Source: Nitrososphaerota archaeon
GTDB lineage: Archaea; Thermoproteota; EX4484-205; JAAOZO01
Assembly (NCBI GenBank): GCA_011605715.1
Contig: JAAOZO010000179.1
Location: forward strand, 1-23,452
Direction of reading: 5' to 3'
DNA: 23,452 bases
Shown here: one piece after another, positions 1 through 6,815 of the stretch
How the letters are laid out: each line of letters starts with the position of its first letter
How positions within the stretch are numbered: the first letter of the stretch is position 1
The notes under the pieces: model-generated
Databases searched by the model: none
Told to the model about the DNA's origin: nothing
What the model saw: the letters and a program-made list of their open reading frames with translations, nothing else
Program-made: the position numbers and the translations under genes

Positions 1-130
1 AGATGCTCCAGATGTGGGAAGATTAATGCCCCGAAAGGCGCATTATAATTTGTTCAAAATATGGGTTGAGGATCAACAGGCATCATCTAAATGCTACAGT
101 GAACTTGTACTTTCAGGTCGTAGTTTTGTT
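1..130 (+). pseudogene. tnpB (IS605 OrfB-type) 3'-end remnant, cut by the window edge
   Basis: The first 42 bases encode the zinc-ribbon start of a TnpB protein (RCSRCGKINAPKGA). The match then jumps frame by one base near position 48 and continues from 66 as LRINRHHLNATVNLYFQ, the end of the zinc-ribbon domain. One Cys of the second CxxC pair is lost (C-S-K-Y in place of C-S-K-C). The first 42 bases are identical except for one base to the - strand remnant at 14441-14482, so both come from the same element family. Beyond about 130 no similarity is visible. The 61-codon open frame starting at 66 is therefore a decayed transposon end and not a separate gene. How much of the element lies left of the window is unknown. 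Confidence 0.85.
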
Positions 131-231
131 AAGTATGCTCTTAAATACTGCTAGCTTAGGTTCTAATTTATTTAAATCTTTAAAATATGCGAAAAGTAAA
201 GTTAATCAAAGAAATAAAAAGTGTAGAACTA

Positions 232-263
232 TATCGGTAACTTTTTGTTAAATATTACCGATA
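232..263. repeat. Inverted repeat, 9-bp arms, upstream of the dehydrogenase gene
   Basis: TATCGGTAA at 232-240 and TTACCGATA at 255-263 are perfect reverse complements with a 14-nt AT-rich spacer. The site lies about 120 bp upstream of the dehydrogenase start and about 90 bp upstream of its TATA box. It could be a regulator binding site or a transcript-end hairpin; nothing in the sequence decides between them. Confidence 0.45.
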
Positions 264-343
264 AAGTTTATAAGTTTTGAGTAACTAAACTTAGCGTATG
301 GTTAACAGTCTCTTTCAAACGAAGTTGTTTTAAAGTAATTTTT

Positions 344-360
344 TCTAAAAACTTATAAAT
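344..360 (+). promoter_or_regulatory. TATA/BRE promoter of the dehydrogenase-GH3 unit
   Basis: An A-rich BRE-like run followed by cttataaat (352-360) is centred about 26 nt before the ATG at 382. This is the spacing expected for an archaeal promoter producing a leaderless mRNA, and it supports the ATG at 382 over the TTG at 361. Confidence 0.6.
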
Positions 361-381
361 TTGCTACAATTAACTAACGTT

Positions 382-1404
382 ATGAAAGCCGTAGCGCTAT
401 TTGGAGTTGGAGACATAAGGGTAGTTGAAAAAGAAATTCCAAAGATTGGAGACAAAGAAGTTCTTATAAAAGTTGGTGCATGTGGCATTTGCGGAACTGA
501 CATCCATTTCTTTAAAGGAGAATGGGAAGTTAAAACTCCATTAGTTTTAGGGCATGAATTTTCTGGGGTTGTAGAAAAAGTTGGTTCTAAAGTTTCAAAC
601 ATAAAAGTTGGTGATAGGGTTGTTGCTGAACCAAACATTCCATGTGGAGAATGTAAATACTGCAGAATGAGCGAAAGAAACTTTTTCTGTGAAAACCTTC
701 AAGCAACTGGAGTCACTACAGATGGTGCCTTTGCTGAGTACGTAAAAGTTCCAGCTCAAAACGTTTACAAGATACCAGACAGCTTAACGTTAGAAGAAGC
801 TGCGTTGATTGAGCCATTAGCTTGCATAGTTAGAGGATTAGACAACGTTGGAATTAAAGTTGGAAGTAATGTAGCAATAGTTGGTGCTGGACCAATTGGT
901 CTGCTTATGACGCAGGTTGTTAACTACTATGGTGCTTCAAGAACATTTGTAATTGATATGGATGACGATAGGCTAAAACTTGCCAAGGAACTAGGTGCAA
1001 CTTATACAATAAACTTTAAAGAACAAGATCCAAAAAGTTTTGTATACGAAAAGACTGAAGGCATTGGGGTGGACGTTTCAATAGAATGCGTTGGAAGCTC
1101 AGCTGCAATAGAAACTGCATTTAGGTTAGCAAGAAGAGGAGGAAAGCTTCTAATATTTGGAGTTGCTCCAGAACACGATGTGTGGCATGTGAAACCATTT
1201 GAGCTTTACGACAAAGAAATATCTATATTTACCTCTTATAGGAGTCCATATACTTTTCAAAGAGCAGTTGAAGTTGCATCTTCAGGAAAGATAAAGCTTA
1301 AACCAATAATTTCTCATATCTATAGCCTAGATGAAGCACCTAAAGCTTTCAATGAGCTGGCTAGCAGAAAGAAGGGAATGATAAAAGTTCTTCTTAAGCC
1401 TTAG
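382..1404 (+). CDS. Zinc-dependent medium-chain alcohol/polyol dehydrogenase
   Basis: A 340-residue protein of the zinc MDR superfamily (threonine, sorbitol and sugar dehydrogenase branch), expected to oxidise a secondary alcohol or polyol with NAD(P)+ in the cytoplasm. The catalytic zinc ligands are visible as C37 in GICGTD and H58-E59 in GHEF. The structural zinc loop CGECKYC starts at about residue 88. The Rossmann motif GAGPIG lies near residue 170, and EPLAC, typical of polyol dehydrogenases, near residue 150. The length is normal for the family. The ATG at 382 is preferred because a TATA box sits 26 nt upstream; an in-frame TTG at 361 is the alternative. A GH3 glycosidase follows after about 30 bp, probably in the same transcript, which suggests a substrate such as a sugar or polyol. 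The exact substrate cannot be read from the sequence. Confidence 0.9.
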   Translation: MKAVALFGVGDIRVVEKEIPKIGDKEVLIKVGACGICGTDIHFFKGEWEVKTPLVLGHEFSGVVEKVGSKVSNIKVGDRVVAEPNIPCGECKYCRMSERNFFCENLQATGVTTDGAFAEYVKVPAQNVYKIPDSLTLEEAALIEPLACIVRGLDNVGIKVGSNVAIVGAGPIGLLMTQVVNYYGASRTFVIDMDDDRLKLAKELGATYTINFKEQDPKSFVYEKTEGIGVDVSIECVGSSAAIETAFRLARRGGKLLIFGVAPEHDVWHVKPFELYDKEISIFTSYRSPYTFQRAVEVASSGKIKLKPIISHIYSLDEAPKAFNELASRKKGMIKVLLKP

Positions 1405-1435
1405 GAACTTAATGGCTTAAGCTAAGGTGATAAGG

Positions 1436-3718
1436 ATGGACTCAAAACCTGTTTACCTGGATTCTACTTACCCAACAGAAGCAAGAGTTGAAGACTTACT
1501 ATCAAGGATGACCTTAGAAGAGAAGATTGCTCAGCTAAACTCGGTATGGGCTTCAAACATAGTCGAAAATGGAAAAATTTCTGAAGAAAAACTAAATGCT
1601 CTTTTAAAAAACGGTATCGGACAAATTTCAAGGTTAGCAGGCGCAACTAGTTTACCTCCAAAGGAAGTGGCAAAAGTTTACAATGAAATTCAAAAATTTT
1701 TAGTAGAAAGAACAAGGCTTAAAATTCCTGCAATCGTACACGAAGAATGCCTAAGTGGCTTCATGGCAAACACAGCTACAACTTTCCCTCAAGCTATAGG
1801 ACTTGCAAGTACGTGGGATCCAGAGCTAATTTACAAAATAACTTCAGTTATAAGAAAGCAAATGAGATGCGTTGGTGCACATCAAGGTCTTTCTCCTGTC
1901 CTAGATGTAGCTAGAGACCCAAGGTGGGGGCGAATTGAGGAAACTTTAGGTGAAGATCCTTACCTAGTTGCAACGATGGGAGAACGCTATATTAGGGGTT
2001 TACAGGGAGACGACATCAGAAGAGGAATAGTTGCTACTGCTAAGCATTTTGCAGGTCATAGTTTTTCAGAAGGTGGAAGAAACTTAGCCCCGGTGCATGT
2101 TTCTCCAAGAGAGTTTAGAGAAGTCTTCCTGTTTCCATTCGAAGTAGCAGTTAAAAGCGCTAAAGTGCTTTCTATAATGAACGCTTACCATGAAATCGAT
2201 GGAATTCCTTGCGCATCCTCAAAAGAACTTCTAACTAAAATCCTAAGGGAAGAATGGGGCTTCGGTGGAATTGTAGTTTCAGACTACGGTGCAATAGACA
2301 TGCTTCACTCTTTCCATAGAGTTACAGATTCAAAGGAAGGCGCTGCAAGATTAGCGATTGAAGCTGGTATAGACATAGAGCTTCCAAATTTAAACTGCTA
2401 TTATGAGCCTTTAATTTCTGCTGTTAAGAAAGGTTTTGTTTCAGAAGCTACAATTGATGAAGCTGTTAGAAGAGTCTTAAGGTTAAAGTTTCAGCTTGGA
2501 TTGTTTGAAAGTCCTTATGTTGACCTTTCAGAAGTTCCAGAGTTTCTTGATGGTAAGGACGAGTATAGAAGTCTAGCTCTTGAAGCGGCAAGAGAATCAA
2601 TAGTATTACTAAAAAATGATGGAAATCTTCTTCCTTTATCTAAAAGTATAGAATCAATTGCAGTTATTGGTCCCAACGCAGCAAGTACAAGAAACTTACT
2701 TGGAGATTACAGCTTTACTGCACACCTTTCTCTCACTAAGGATGCTGTTCCAATCATAAGCATACTTGAGGGAATAAAAAGGAAAGTTTCAAGGAGTGCT
2801 AAGGTTTACTATGCTAAAGGCTGTGAAGTAACTGGAAACTCAAAAGATGGGTTTGAAGAGGCCATAGAGTTGGCAAAGAAGTCCAAAGTTGCTATAGTTG
2901 TAGTTGGTGAAAGGTCAGGTTTTTCAAAAGAAGATACTTCGGGAGAAGGAAGAGATAGAAGTGAGCTAAGCTTACCTGGAGTTCAAGAGGAACTTGTTAA
3001 AGCAATTTATGAAACAGGAACTCCAACGGTAGTTATTCTGGTTAATGGAAGGCCTTTAGCTATTCATTGGATAGTTGAACGCTTACCTTCCATTTTAGAA
3101 GCTTGGCTACCTGGAGAGGAAGGCGGCAATGCAGTAGCTGATGTTTTGTTTGGAGACTACAATCCGGGTGGAAGACTGCCCATTTCTTTTCCAAAATCAG
3201 TTGGACAAATTCCTGTTTACTACAACAGAAAGGCTACTTCTTTTGGAAACTATGTTTCTTCAGATTCAAAGCCGCTATTCCCATTTGGCCACGGTTTAAG
3301 TTATACAAAGTTCGAATATAGTAACCTAGAAATAACGCCAAAAGAAGTTGAACCAATAGGAGAAATTCACATTAGCTTTGAAGTTAAGAACAAGGGAAAA
3401 ATGAAAGGCGATGAAGTAATCCAACTATACTTAAGTGATATTGTTGCAAGCTTAACTAGGCCTGTCAAAGAGCTGAAGGGCTTCAAGAGAATAACTTTAG
3501 ATCCAGAAGAAAAGAAAAAAGTTACATTCATTCTTTATACTGATCAACTTGCTTTTTACGATGAGCATTTAAACTTAGTTGTTGAACCAGGTACTTATGA
3601 AGTAATGATTGGCTCTTCGTCTGAAGACATAAGACTTTCTGGTAGTTTTGAAGTTGTTGGTGAGAAGAAAATTGTTCCAAAGTTAAGAAGGTATTTTTCG
3701 CACACTTTAATTGAATAA
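1436..3718 (+). CDS. Glycoside hydrolase family 3 (beta-glucosidase/beta-xylosidase type)
   Basis: A 760-residue three-domain GH3 enzyme that should release terminal beta-linked sugars from oligosaccharides. The N-terminal TIM-barrel part carries KHFAGH and the nucleophile motif SDYGAI (Asp near residue 283). The alpha/beta sandwich domain carries SGEGRDRSEL, whose Glu near residue 504 is the likely acid/base. A fibronectin-III-like domain closes the protein (about residues 650-750). There is no signal peptide or membrane segment, so it probably acts on imported oligosaccharides in the cytoplasm. The ATG at 1436 follows a Shine-Dalgarno-like ggtgat; an in-frame GTG at 1427 is possible. The N-terminus (DLLSRMTLEEKIAQL) resembles archaeal beta-xylosidase/arabinosidase members of GH3 as I recall them, but glucosidase activity is equally possible. 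It is probably co-transcribed with the dehydrogenase. Confidence 0.92.
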   Translation: MDSKPVYLDSTYPTEARVEDLLSRMTLEEKIAQLNSVWASNIVENGKISEEKLNALLKNGIGQISRLAGATSLPPKEVAKVYNEIQKFLVERTRLKIPAIVHEECLSGFMANTATTFPQAIGLASTWDPELIYKITSVIRKQMRCVGAHQGLSPVLDVARDPRWGRIEETLGEDPYLVATMGERYIRGLQGDDIRRGIVATAKHFAGHSFSEGGRNLAPVHVSPREFREVFLFPFEVAVKSAKVLSIMNAYHEIDGIPCASSKELLTKILREEWGFGGIVVSDYGAIDMLHSFHRVTDSKEGAARLAIEAGIDIELPNLNCYYEPLISAVKKGFVSEATIDEAVRRVLRLKFQLGLFESPYVDLSEVPEFLDGKDEYRSLALEAARESIVLLKNDGNLLPLSKSIESIAVIGPNAASTRNLLGDYSFTAHLSLTKDAVPIISILEGIKRKVSRSAKVYYAKGCEVTGNSKDGFEEAIELAKKSKVAIVVVGERSGFSKEDTSGEGRDRSELSLPGVQEELVKAIYETGTPTVVILVNGRPLAIHWIVERLPSILEAWLPGEEGGNAVADVLFGDYNPGGRLPISFPKSVGQIPVYYNRKATSFGNYVSSDSKPLFPFGHGLSYTKFEYSNLEITPKEVEPIGEIHISFEVKNKGKMKGDEVIQLYLSDIVASLTRPVKELKGFKRITLDPEEKKKVTFILYTDQLAFYDEHLNLVVEPGTYEVMIGSSSEDIRLSGSFEVVGEKKIVPKLRRYFSHTLIE

Positions 3719-3795
3719 ACTATACTCTCTATGCAAATACTTAAGTTACGTACTTTTTAGAAGTCTCCTAACAGAAATAAACTTCAGGTAAATTA

Positions 3796-3834
3796 TGTTT
3801 TTTGTTATTAATTTAAACTTATTTTTCTAACGAA
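3796..3834 (+). terminator. T-rich possible transcript end after GH3
   Basis: T6 at 3799-3804 and T5 at 3826-3830 lie 80-115 nt after the GH3 stop. Archaeal termination often uses such T-runs without a hairpin. Composition is the only support. Confidence 0.3.
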
Positions 3835-3969
3835 GAATCGGTAATGTAAGACGAGAACTTAGCATGTTTGTTCTAGCAAAGACTGGAGTGGCGCGAGCTG
3901 TCTGTTTAGGAAGGCTGAAAATCACGATTTCACGGCTACTTAAGTTTAAATAAAATTCGACTAGATTTA

Positions 3970-3991
3970 AATAGTTCATTTATAAACTATT
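3970..3991. repeat. Inverted repeat upstream of the aro operon TATA box
   Basis: AATAGTT (3970-3976) and AACTATT (3985-3991) are reverse complements with an 8-nt spacer, ending about 20 bp before the TATA box at 4011. The position would suit an activator or repressor site. The AT-rich arms make chance occurrence fairly likely. Confidence 0.3.
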
Positions 3992-4003
3992 ATAAAATCA
4001 TAA

Positions 4004-4018
4004 CGAAATACTTAAATA
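4004..4018 (+). promoter_or_regulatory. BRE/TATA promoter of the aromatic operon
   Basis: The run cgaaatacttaaata reads as a BRE-like element followed by a TATA box (4011-4018). Transcription should begin near 4040-4045. The same form, gaaatgcttaa, recurs before the NifX-like gene (17199) and, as gaaaatgcttaataa, before the small gene at 13516, so this is probably the organism's strong promoter type. Confidence 0.6.
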
Positions 4019-4046
4019 TAACATCCTAATCTTTGGTGGGCGAGGG

Positions 4047-4079
4047 ATGGAGATGAGAACTCAACTCCAATATCGATAG
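4047..4079 (+). other. Ten-codon reading frame at the 5' end of the aro operon
   Basis: ATG at 4047 opens a 10-codon frame (MEMRTQLQYR) ending at TAG 4077-4079. It lies where transcription and translation of the operon should begin, with ggtgg at 4035-4039 upstream. It is either the true first codons of the transketolase cut off by a one-base frameshift, or a leader mini-ORF. The palindrome 4078-4095 begins at its stop codon. The frameshift reading is the simpler one. Confidence 0.35.
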
Positions 4080-4095
4080 CCGATTTAAATCGGCT
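4078..4095. promoter_or_regulatory. Perfect 18-bp palindrome at the start of the aro operon
   Basis: AGCCGATTTAAATCGGCT is its own reverse complement over all 18 bases. In RNA it can form a 7-bp stem with a TTAA loop. It lies about 35-55 nt after the predicted transcription start and within the codons for the conserved N-terminal helix of the transketolase. TATCGATA (4071-4078), itself a palindrome, abuts it. It could be an operator for a repressor of aromatic synthesis or an RNA hairpin in the leader. Confidence 0.5.
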
Positions 4096-4135
4096 TAAAA
4101 TTGTTGCTGAACGCGCAAGAAGAAATATAATCATT

Positions 4136-4843
4136 ATGTCGTTGTACAACAATGACATACACCTAGGTTCTTCACTAAGTACTGTAGAGATCTTAACTAC
4201 CATTGTCCTTAAGTTCAAGCGTGATGGATCTTCTGAAGATAAGGATTGGTTAATCCTTAGTAAAGGGCATGCGGCTCCTGCTTTGTACGCTGTACTAGCA
4301 GAAAAGAATTTAATCCCTACTAATGAGCTTTGGAAAATTCAAGACATTAATAGTATACTTCAAGGACATCCAGAAATATTCATACCCGGGGTGGATATGT
4401 CTACTGGTAGCTTAGGTCAAGGGTTAAGCTTTGGTGTAGGCGTTGCTGAAGGATTGAAGATGTCTAGACGTAATGGAAGAGTTTACGTAATAATGGGCGA
4501 TGGTGAACAGGATGAAGGTCAAGTTTGGGAAGCGGCAACTCATGCCGCTTCTATGAAATTAAATAACTTAATTAGCATAGTGGATGCTAATGGATATCAA
4601 CTTGATGATGCAACAGAAGAAATAAAACCAAAGCATTACTTGCCTGAAGTTTGGAGAGCTATTGGTTGGAATGTAGTACATTGTGATGGTCATGATATAA
4701 TAAGTATATCTTATGCTTTAGAAAATGGCATAAATTCAAGGAAACCAACTGTAATATTTGCAAAAACAATCAGAGGGAAGGGACTTCCACTCATAGAGAA
4801 TTCAAAGAAGCAAAAGGTGAACAACGGTGATGCAGAAGAGTAA
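4136..4843 (+). CDS. Transketolase, N-terminal (TPP-binding) subunit
   Basis: This is the N-terminal half of a split transketolase, 235 residues from the first ATG. With the next gene product it transfers two-carbon units between sugar phosphates and can supply erythrose 4-phosphate for DAHP synthase. Visible motifs are IHLGSSLS (the usual GHxGGSLS with its His), KGHAAPALY, GSLGQGLS and the TPP-binding GDGEQDEGQ...N. Homology clearly starts upstream of the ATG: in the same frame 4079-4135 reads ADLNRLKIVAERARRNIII, the typical first helix, but there is no ATG, GTG or TTG in this frame back to the stop at 4019. So either the ATG at 4136 gives a shortened protein, or a one-base frameshift separates the gene from its real start at 4047/4053. 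The 3' end overlaps the next gene by 14 nt. Confidence 0.88.
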   Translation: MSLYNNDIHLGSSLSTVEILTTIVLKFKRDGSSEDKDWLILSKGHAAPALYAVLAEKNLIPTNELWKIQDINSILQGHPEIFIPGVDMSTGSLGQGLSFGVGVAEGLKMSRRNGRVYVIMGDGEQDEGQVWEAATHAASMKLNNLISIVDANGYQLDDATEEIKPKHYLPEVWRAIGWNVVHCDGHDIISISYALENGINSRKPTVIFAKTIRGKGLPLIENSKKQKVNNGDAEE

Positions 4844-5780
4844 AAGTTTTTCCTCAATGCGAGAAGCTTTTGGAAGAATAATTAGTGAGCTTGGGGATGA
4901 ACATAAAGATCTAATGGTCCTTACAGCTGATGTAGGCAATTCAACTAAAGCAGTTTACTTTAGGGAAAAATTTCCTAATAGATACTTCAACGTTGGTATT
5001 TCTGAACAACACCTTATAGACTTTGCTGCGGGTCTAGCTGCTACTGGAAAGCTTCCTGTCGTAGCTGGTTTTGCTATGTTTTTAATGAGAGCATGGGAAC
5101 AAATAAGAAACACAGTGTGCCGAATGAACTTAAACGTAAAAATAGTTGCAACACATTCAGGGTATAGCGATTACAACGACGGCTCAAGTCATCAATCATT
5201 AGAAGATATAGCCCTGATGAGAGTTCTTCCAAGGATGAAGGTTGTAGTACCCGCAGATTCATGGGAAGTAAGAAGAAGTCTTCCAGTAATTCTTAGAGAG
5301 CCCGGGCCCATTTACTATAGAATAGGAAGAGACTATTCTCCGCCTATAACAGAAAGTTTTAAGTACGATTTTAAGATAGGCGAGGCTACAGTTCTTAAGG
5401 ATGGTTCTGACCTAGTTATAATTGGAGCTGGCGTTGTTTTGTGGGATGCTATTAAGGTTGCTGAAAAGTTAGAACAAATGAACATAAGTACAGCTGTAAT
5501 AGATATGACGACTATAAAACCAATTGATGAAAAAGTAATAGAGACGTACGCAAGAAAAACTGGTAGAATAGTAACTATAGAGGAACATAACGTAATTGGT
5601 GGATTAGGCTCCGCAGTATCAGAAGTTGTTGTAAAAAAATATCCTGTTCCAATAAGAATGGTTGGCGCTAGCGACTTTGGAAGGTCTGCTAGAAGTCAAA
5701 GAGAATTACTAGATTACTATAAAATTAACGACAAGTCACTCATGAATGCATCTTTAGAGCTTCTGAGGTTGAAGTCTTAG
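4830..5780 (+). CDS. Transketolase, C-terminal (pyrimidine-binding) subunit
   Basis: A protein of about 316 residues holding the pyrimidine-binding and C-terminal domains of transketolase, partner of the preceding gene product. Landmarks are the early MREAFGRII helix, the TPP-activating Glu in VGISEQH, the SHQSLEDIALMRVLP stretch, and the C-terminal domain with ITIEEHNVIGGLGS-like residues (VTIEEHNVIGGLG). The ATG at 4830 is preceded by aggtg; a GTG immediately before it (4827) is an equal alternative. It overlaps the N-subunit gene by 14 nt and ends 3 nt before tyrA, which argues for translational coupling and joint supply of erythrose 4-phosphate to the aromatic pathway. The split two-gene form is the usual state in many archaea. 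Confidence 0.93.
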   Translation: MQKSKSFSSMREAFGRIISELGDEHKDLMVLTADVGNSTKAVYFREKFPNRYFNVGISEQHLIDFAAGLAATGKLPVVAGFAMFLMRAWEQIRNTVCRMNLNVKIVATHSGYSDYNDGSSHQSLEDIALMRVLPRMKVVVPADSWEVRRSLPVILREPGPIYYRIGRDYSPPITESFKYDFKIGEATVLKDGSDLVIIGAGVVLWDAIKVAEKLEQMNISTAVIDMTTIKPIDEKVIETYARKTGRIVTIEEHNVIGGLGSAVSEVVVKKYPVPIRMVGASDFGRSARSQRELLDYYKINDKSLMNASLELLRLKS

Positions 5781-5783
5781 AAA

Positions 5784-6815
5784 ATGAACAAACTTAAAGA
5801 ATTAAGGAAAGAAATAGACGTTGTTGACGAAGAAATTATAAAACTAGTCTCACGTAGACTAAAAGCATCAAGAGAAATAGGCAAACTTAAGAGAAAGCGT
5901 AACAAAAGCATAAAGGATAACAAAAGAGAGGAAGAAGTTAAGCAACATTGGATATCATCTTCTCAGAAGTACAACATACCTGTAAAACTTGCTGAACAAA
6001 TTCTCGCACAACTTTTAACTTTCTCAAGAATTTCACAGGTGCAAGCATCAGGATGTGTAAATGTTGCAATACTTGGATATGGTGGTATGGGAAAATCTAT
6101 TGCTTCTCTTCTTTCTTTTGCGGGACATGAGGTTGTATTGACTGGAAGGGACTTAAGAAAAGCTACGAAAGCTGCATCAGAAATTAACATTCGTGCAATG
6201 AGCGTTAAAGAAGTTTTGGATTGGGCTGAATATTTAATTTTAGCTGTACCTCCTAGTGCAGTTAACAGTAAAGTTGTACTCCAAACTTTAAAAGGTAGTT
6301 CTGGAAAACTAGTAATGGACATATTTTCTTCGAAAGAAAAAACTTTCCAAACTATTGAAAAACTTTCCATAAGCTACAACTTCACTTTCGTAAGTACACA
6401 TCCTCTCTTTGGTCCTCTTAGTTTACCTATTGGAGAAAAAATTGTTATAATACCTTCTTCTACGGGGGTTAAAGCAGTAAATGAAGTTAAAAAATTTTGG
6501 TTAGAAAGTGGTCTGATTCCAGTAGTTTCTTCTTTAGAAGAGCATGAAAAAGCAATGGCTATTGTTCAAGTGCTTGTCCACTTCTACCTAGTTGGATTGT
6601 TAAGATCAATTGACATTAGTAAGAAAAAACTTAACGTAAACCTTCACAACTTTACTACTCCCAATTTTATCGAAGTTTCAAAAATTCTAGAAAGAACGAA
6701 AAGTAACATAGAAGTTATCTTTGAAATTCAAAAGTACAACAAGTATAGTAAAGATGAAAGGGCCTTGGGCTTGAACGAACTTCTTAAGTTGAAGGAGGAG
6801 CTAGATAAACAATGA
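5784..6815 (+). CDS. tyrA: Chorismate mutase-prephenate dehydrogenase fusion
   Basis: A 343-residue bifunctional enzyme for tyrosine synthesis. Residues 1-90 form an AroQ-type all-helical chorismate mutase (LRKEIDVVDEEIIKLVSRR, then a Lys/Arg-rich helix). From about residue 90 a prephenate dehydrogenase follows, with the NAD(P)-binding motif GYGGMG near residue 98 and the catalytic His in STHPLFGP near residue 208. No ACT domain is visible at the C-terminus. It converts chorismate through prephenate to 4-hydroxyphenylpyruvate. It begins 3 nt after the transketolase C gene and ends in an ATGA overlap with the DAHP synthase gene. No prephenate dehydratase is in the window, so the phenylalanine branch must be encoded elsewhere. 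Confidence 0.92.
   Translation: MNKLKELRKEIDVVDEEIIKLVSRRLKASREIGKLKRKRNKSIKDNKREEEVKQHWISSSQKYNIPVKLAEQILAQLLTFSRISQVQASGCVNVAILGYGGMGKSIASLLSFAGHEVVLTGRDLRKATKAASEINIRAMSVKEVLDWAEYLILAVPPSAVNSKVVLQTLKGSSGKLVMDIFSSKEKTFQTIEKLSISYNFTFVSTHPLFGPLSLPIGEKIVIIPSSTGVKAVNEVKKFWLESGLIPVVSSLEEHEKAMAIVQVLVHFYLVGLLRSIDISKKKLNVNLHNFTTPNFIEVSKILERTKSNIEVIFEIQKYNKYSKDERALGLNELLKLKEELDKQ

Larger units (their letters stand above)
3719..4003. other. Intergenic region between GH3 and the aromatic operon
   Basis: No credible coding frame is seen. The left part has T-rich tracts (3799-3804 and 3826-3832) that could end GH3 transcription. From about 3845 to 3945 the base composition is less AT-rich than the flanks, with the palindromic stretch gaaaatc-ac-gatttc near 3916-3932; this might be a structured RNA but I recognise no family (no tRNA, no clear C/D boxes). 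An inverted repeat at 3970-3991 lies near the operon promoter. Confidence 0.4.

Noticed and set aside
66..251. A 61-codon + strand frame that might be a small protein gene
   Set aside because: Its first 20 residues are the frameshifted end of the TnpB zinc-ribbon; the rest is AT-rich run-on.
3850..3945. Coding frame reading HVCSSKDWSGASCLFRKAEN on the + strand
   Set aside because: It is only 26 codons, has no start codon and matches no family I know; a non-coding island is an equal explanation.
5963..6370. A 135-codon - strand frame inside tyrA, and similar frames inside the ABC permease (16531-16896) and ABC ATPase (15837-16121)
   Set aside because: They are antisense to genes with clear family motifs and show none themselves.
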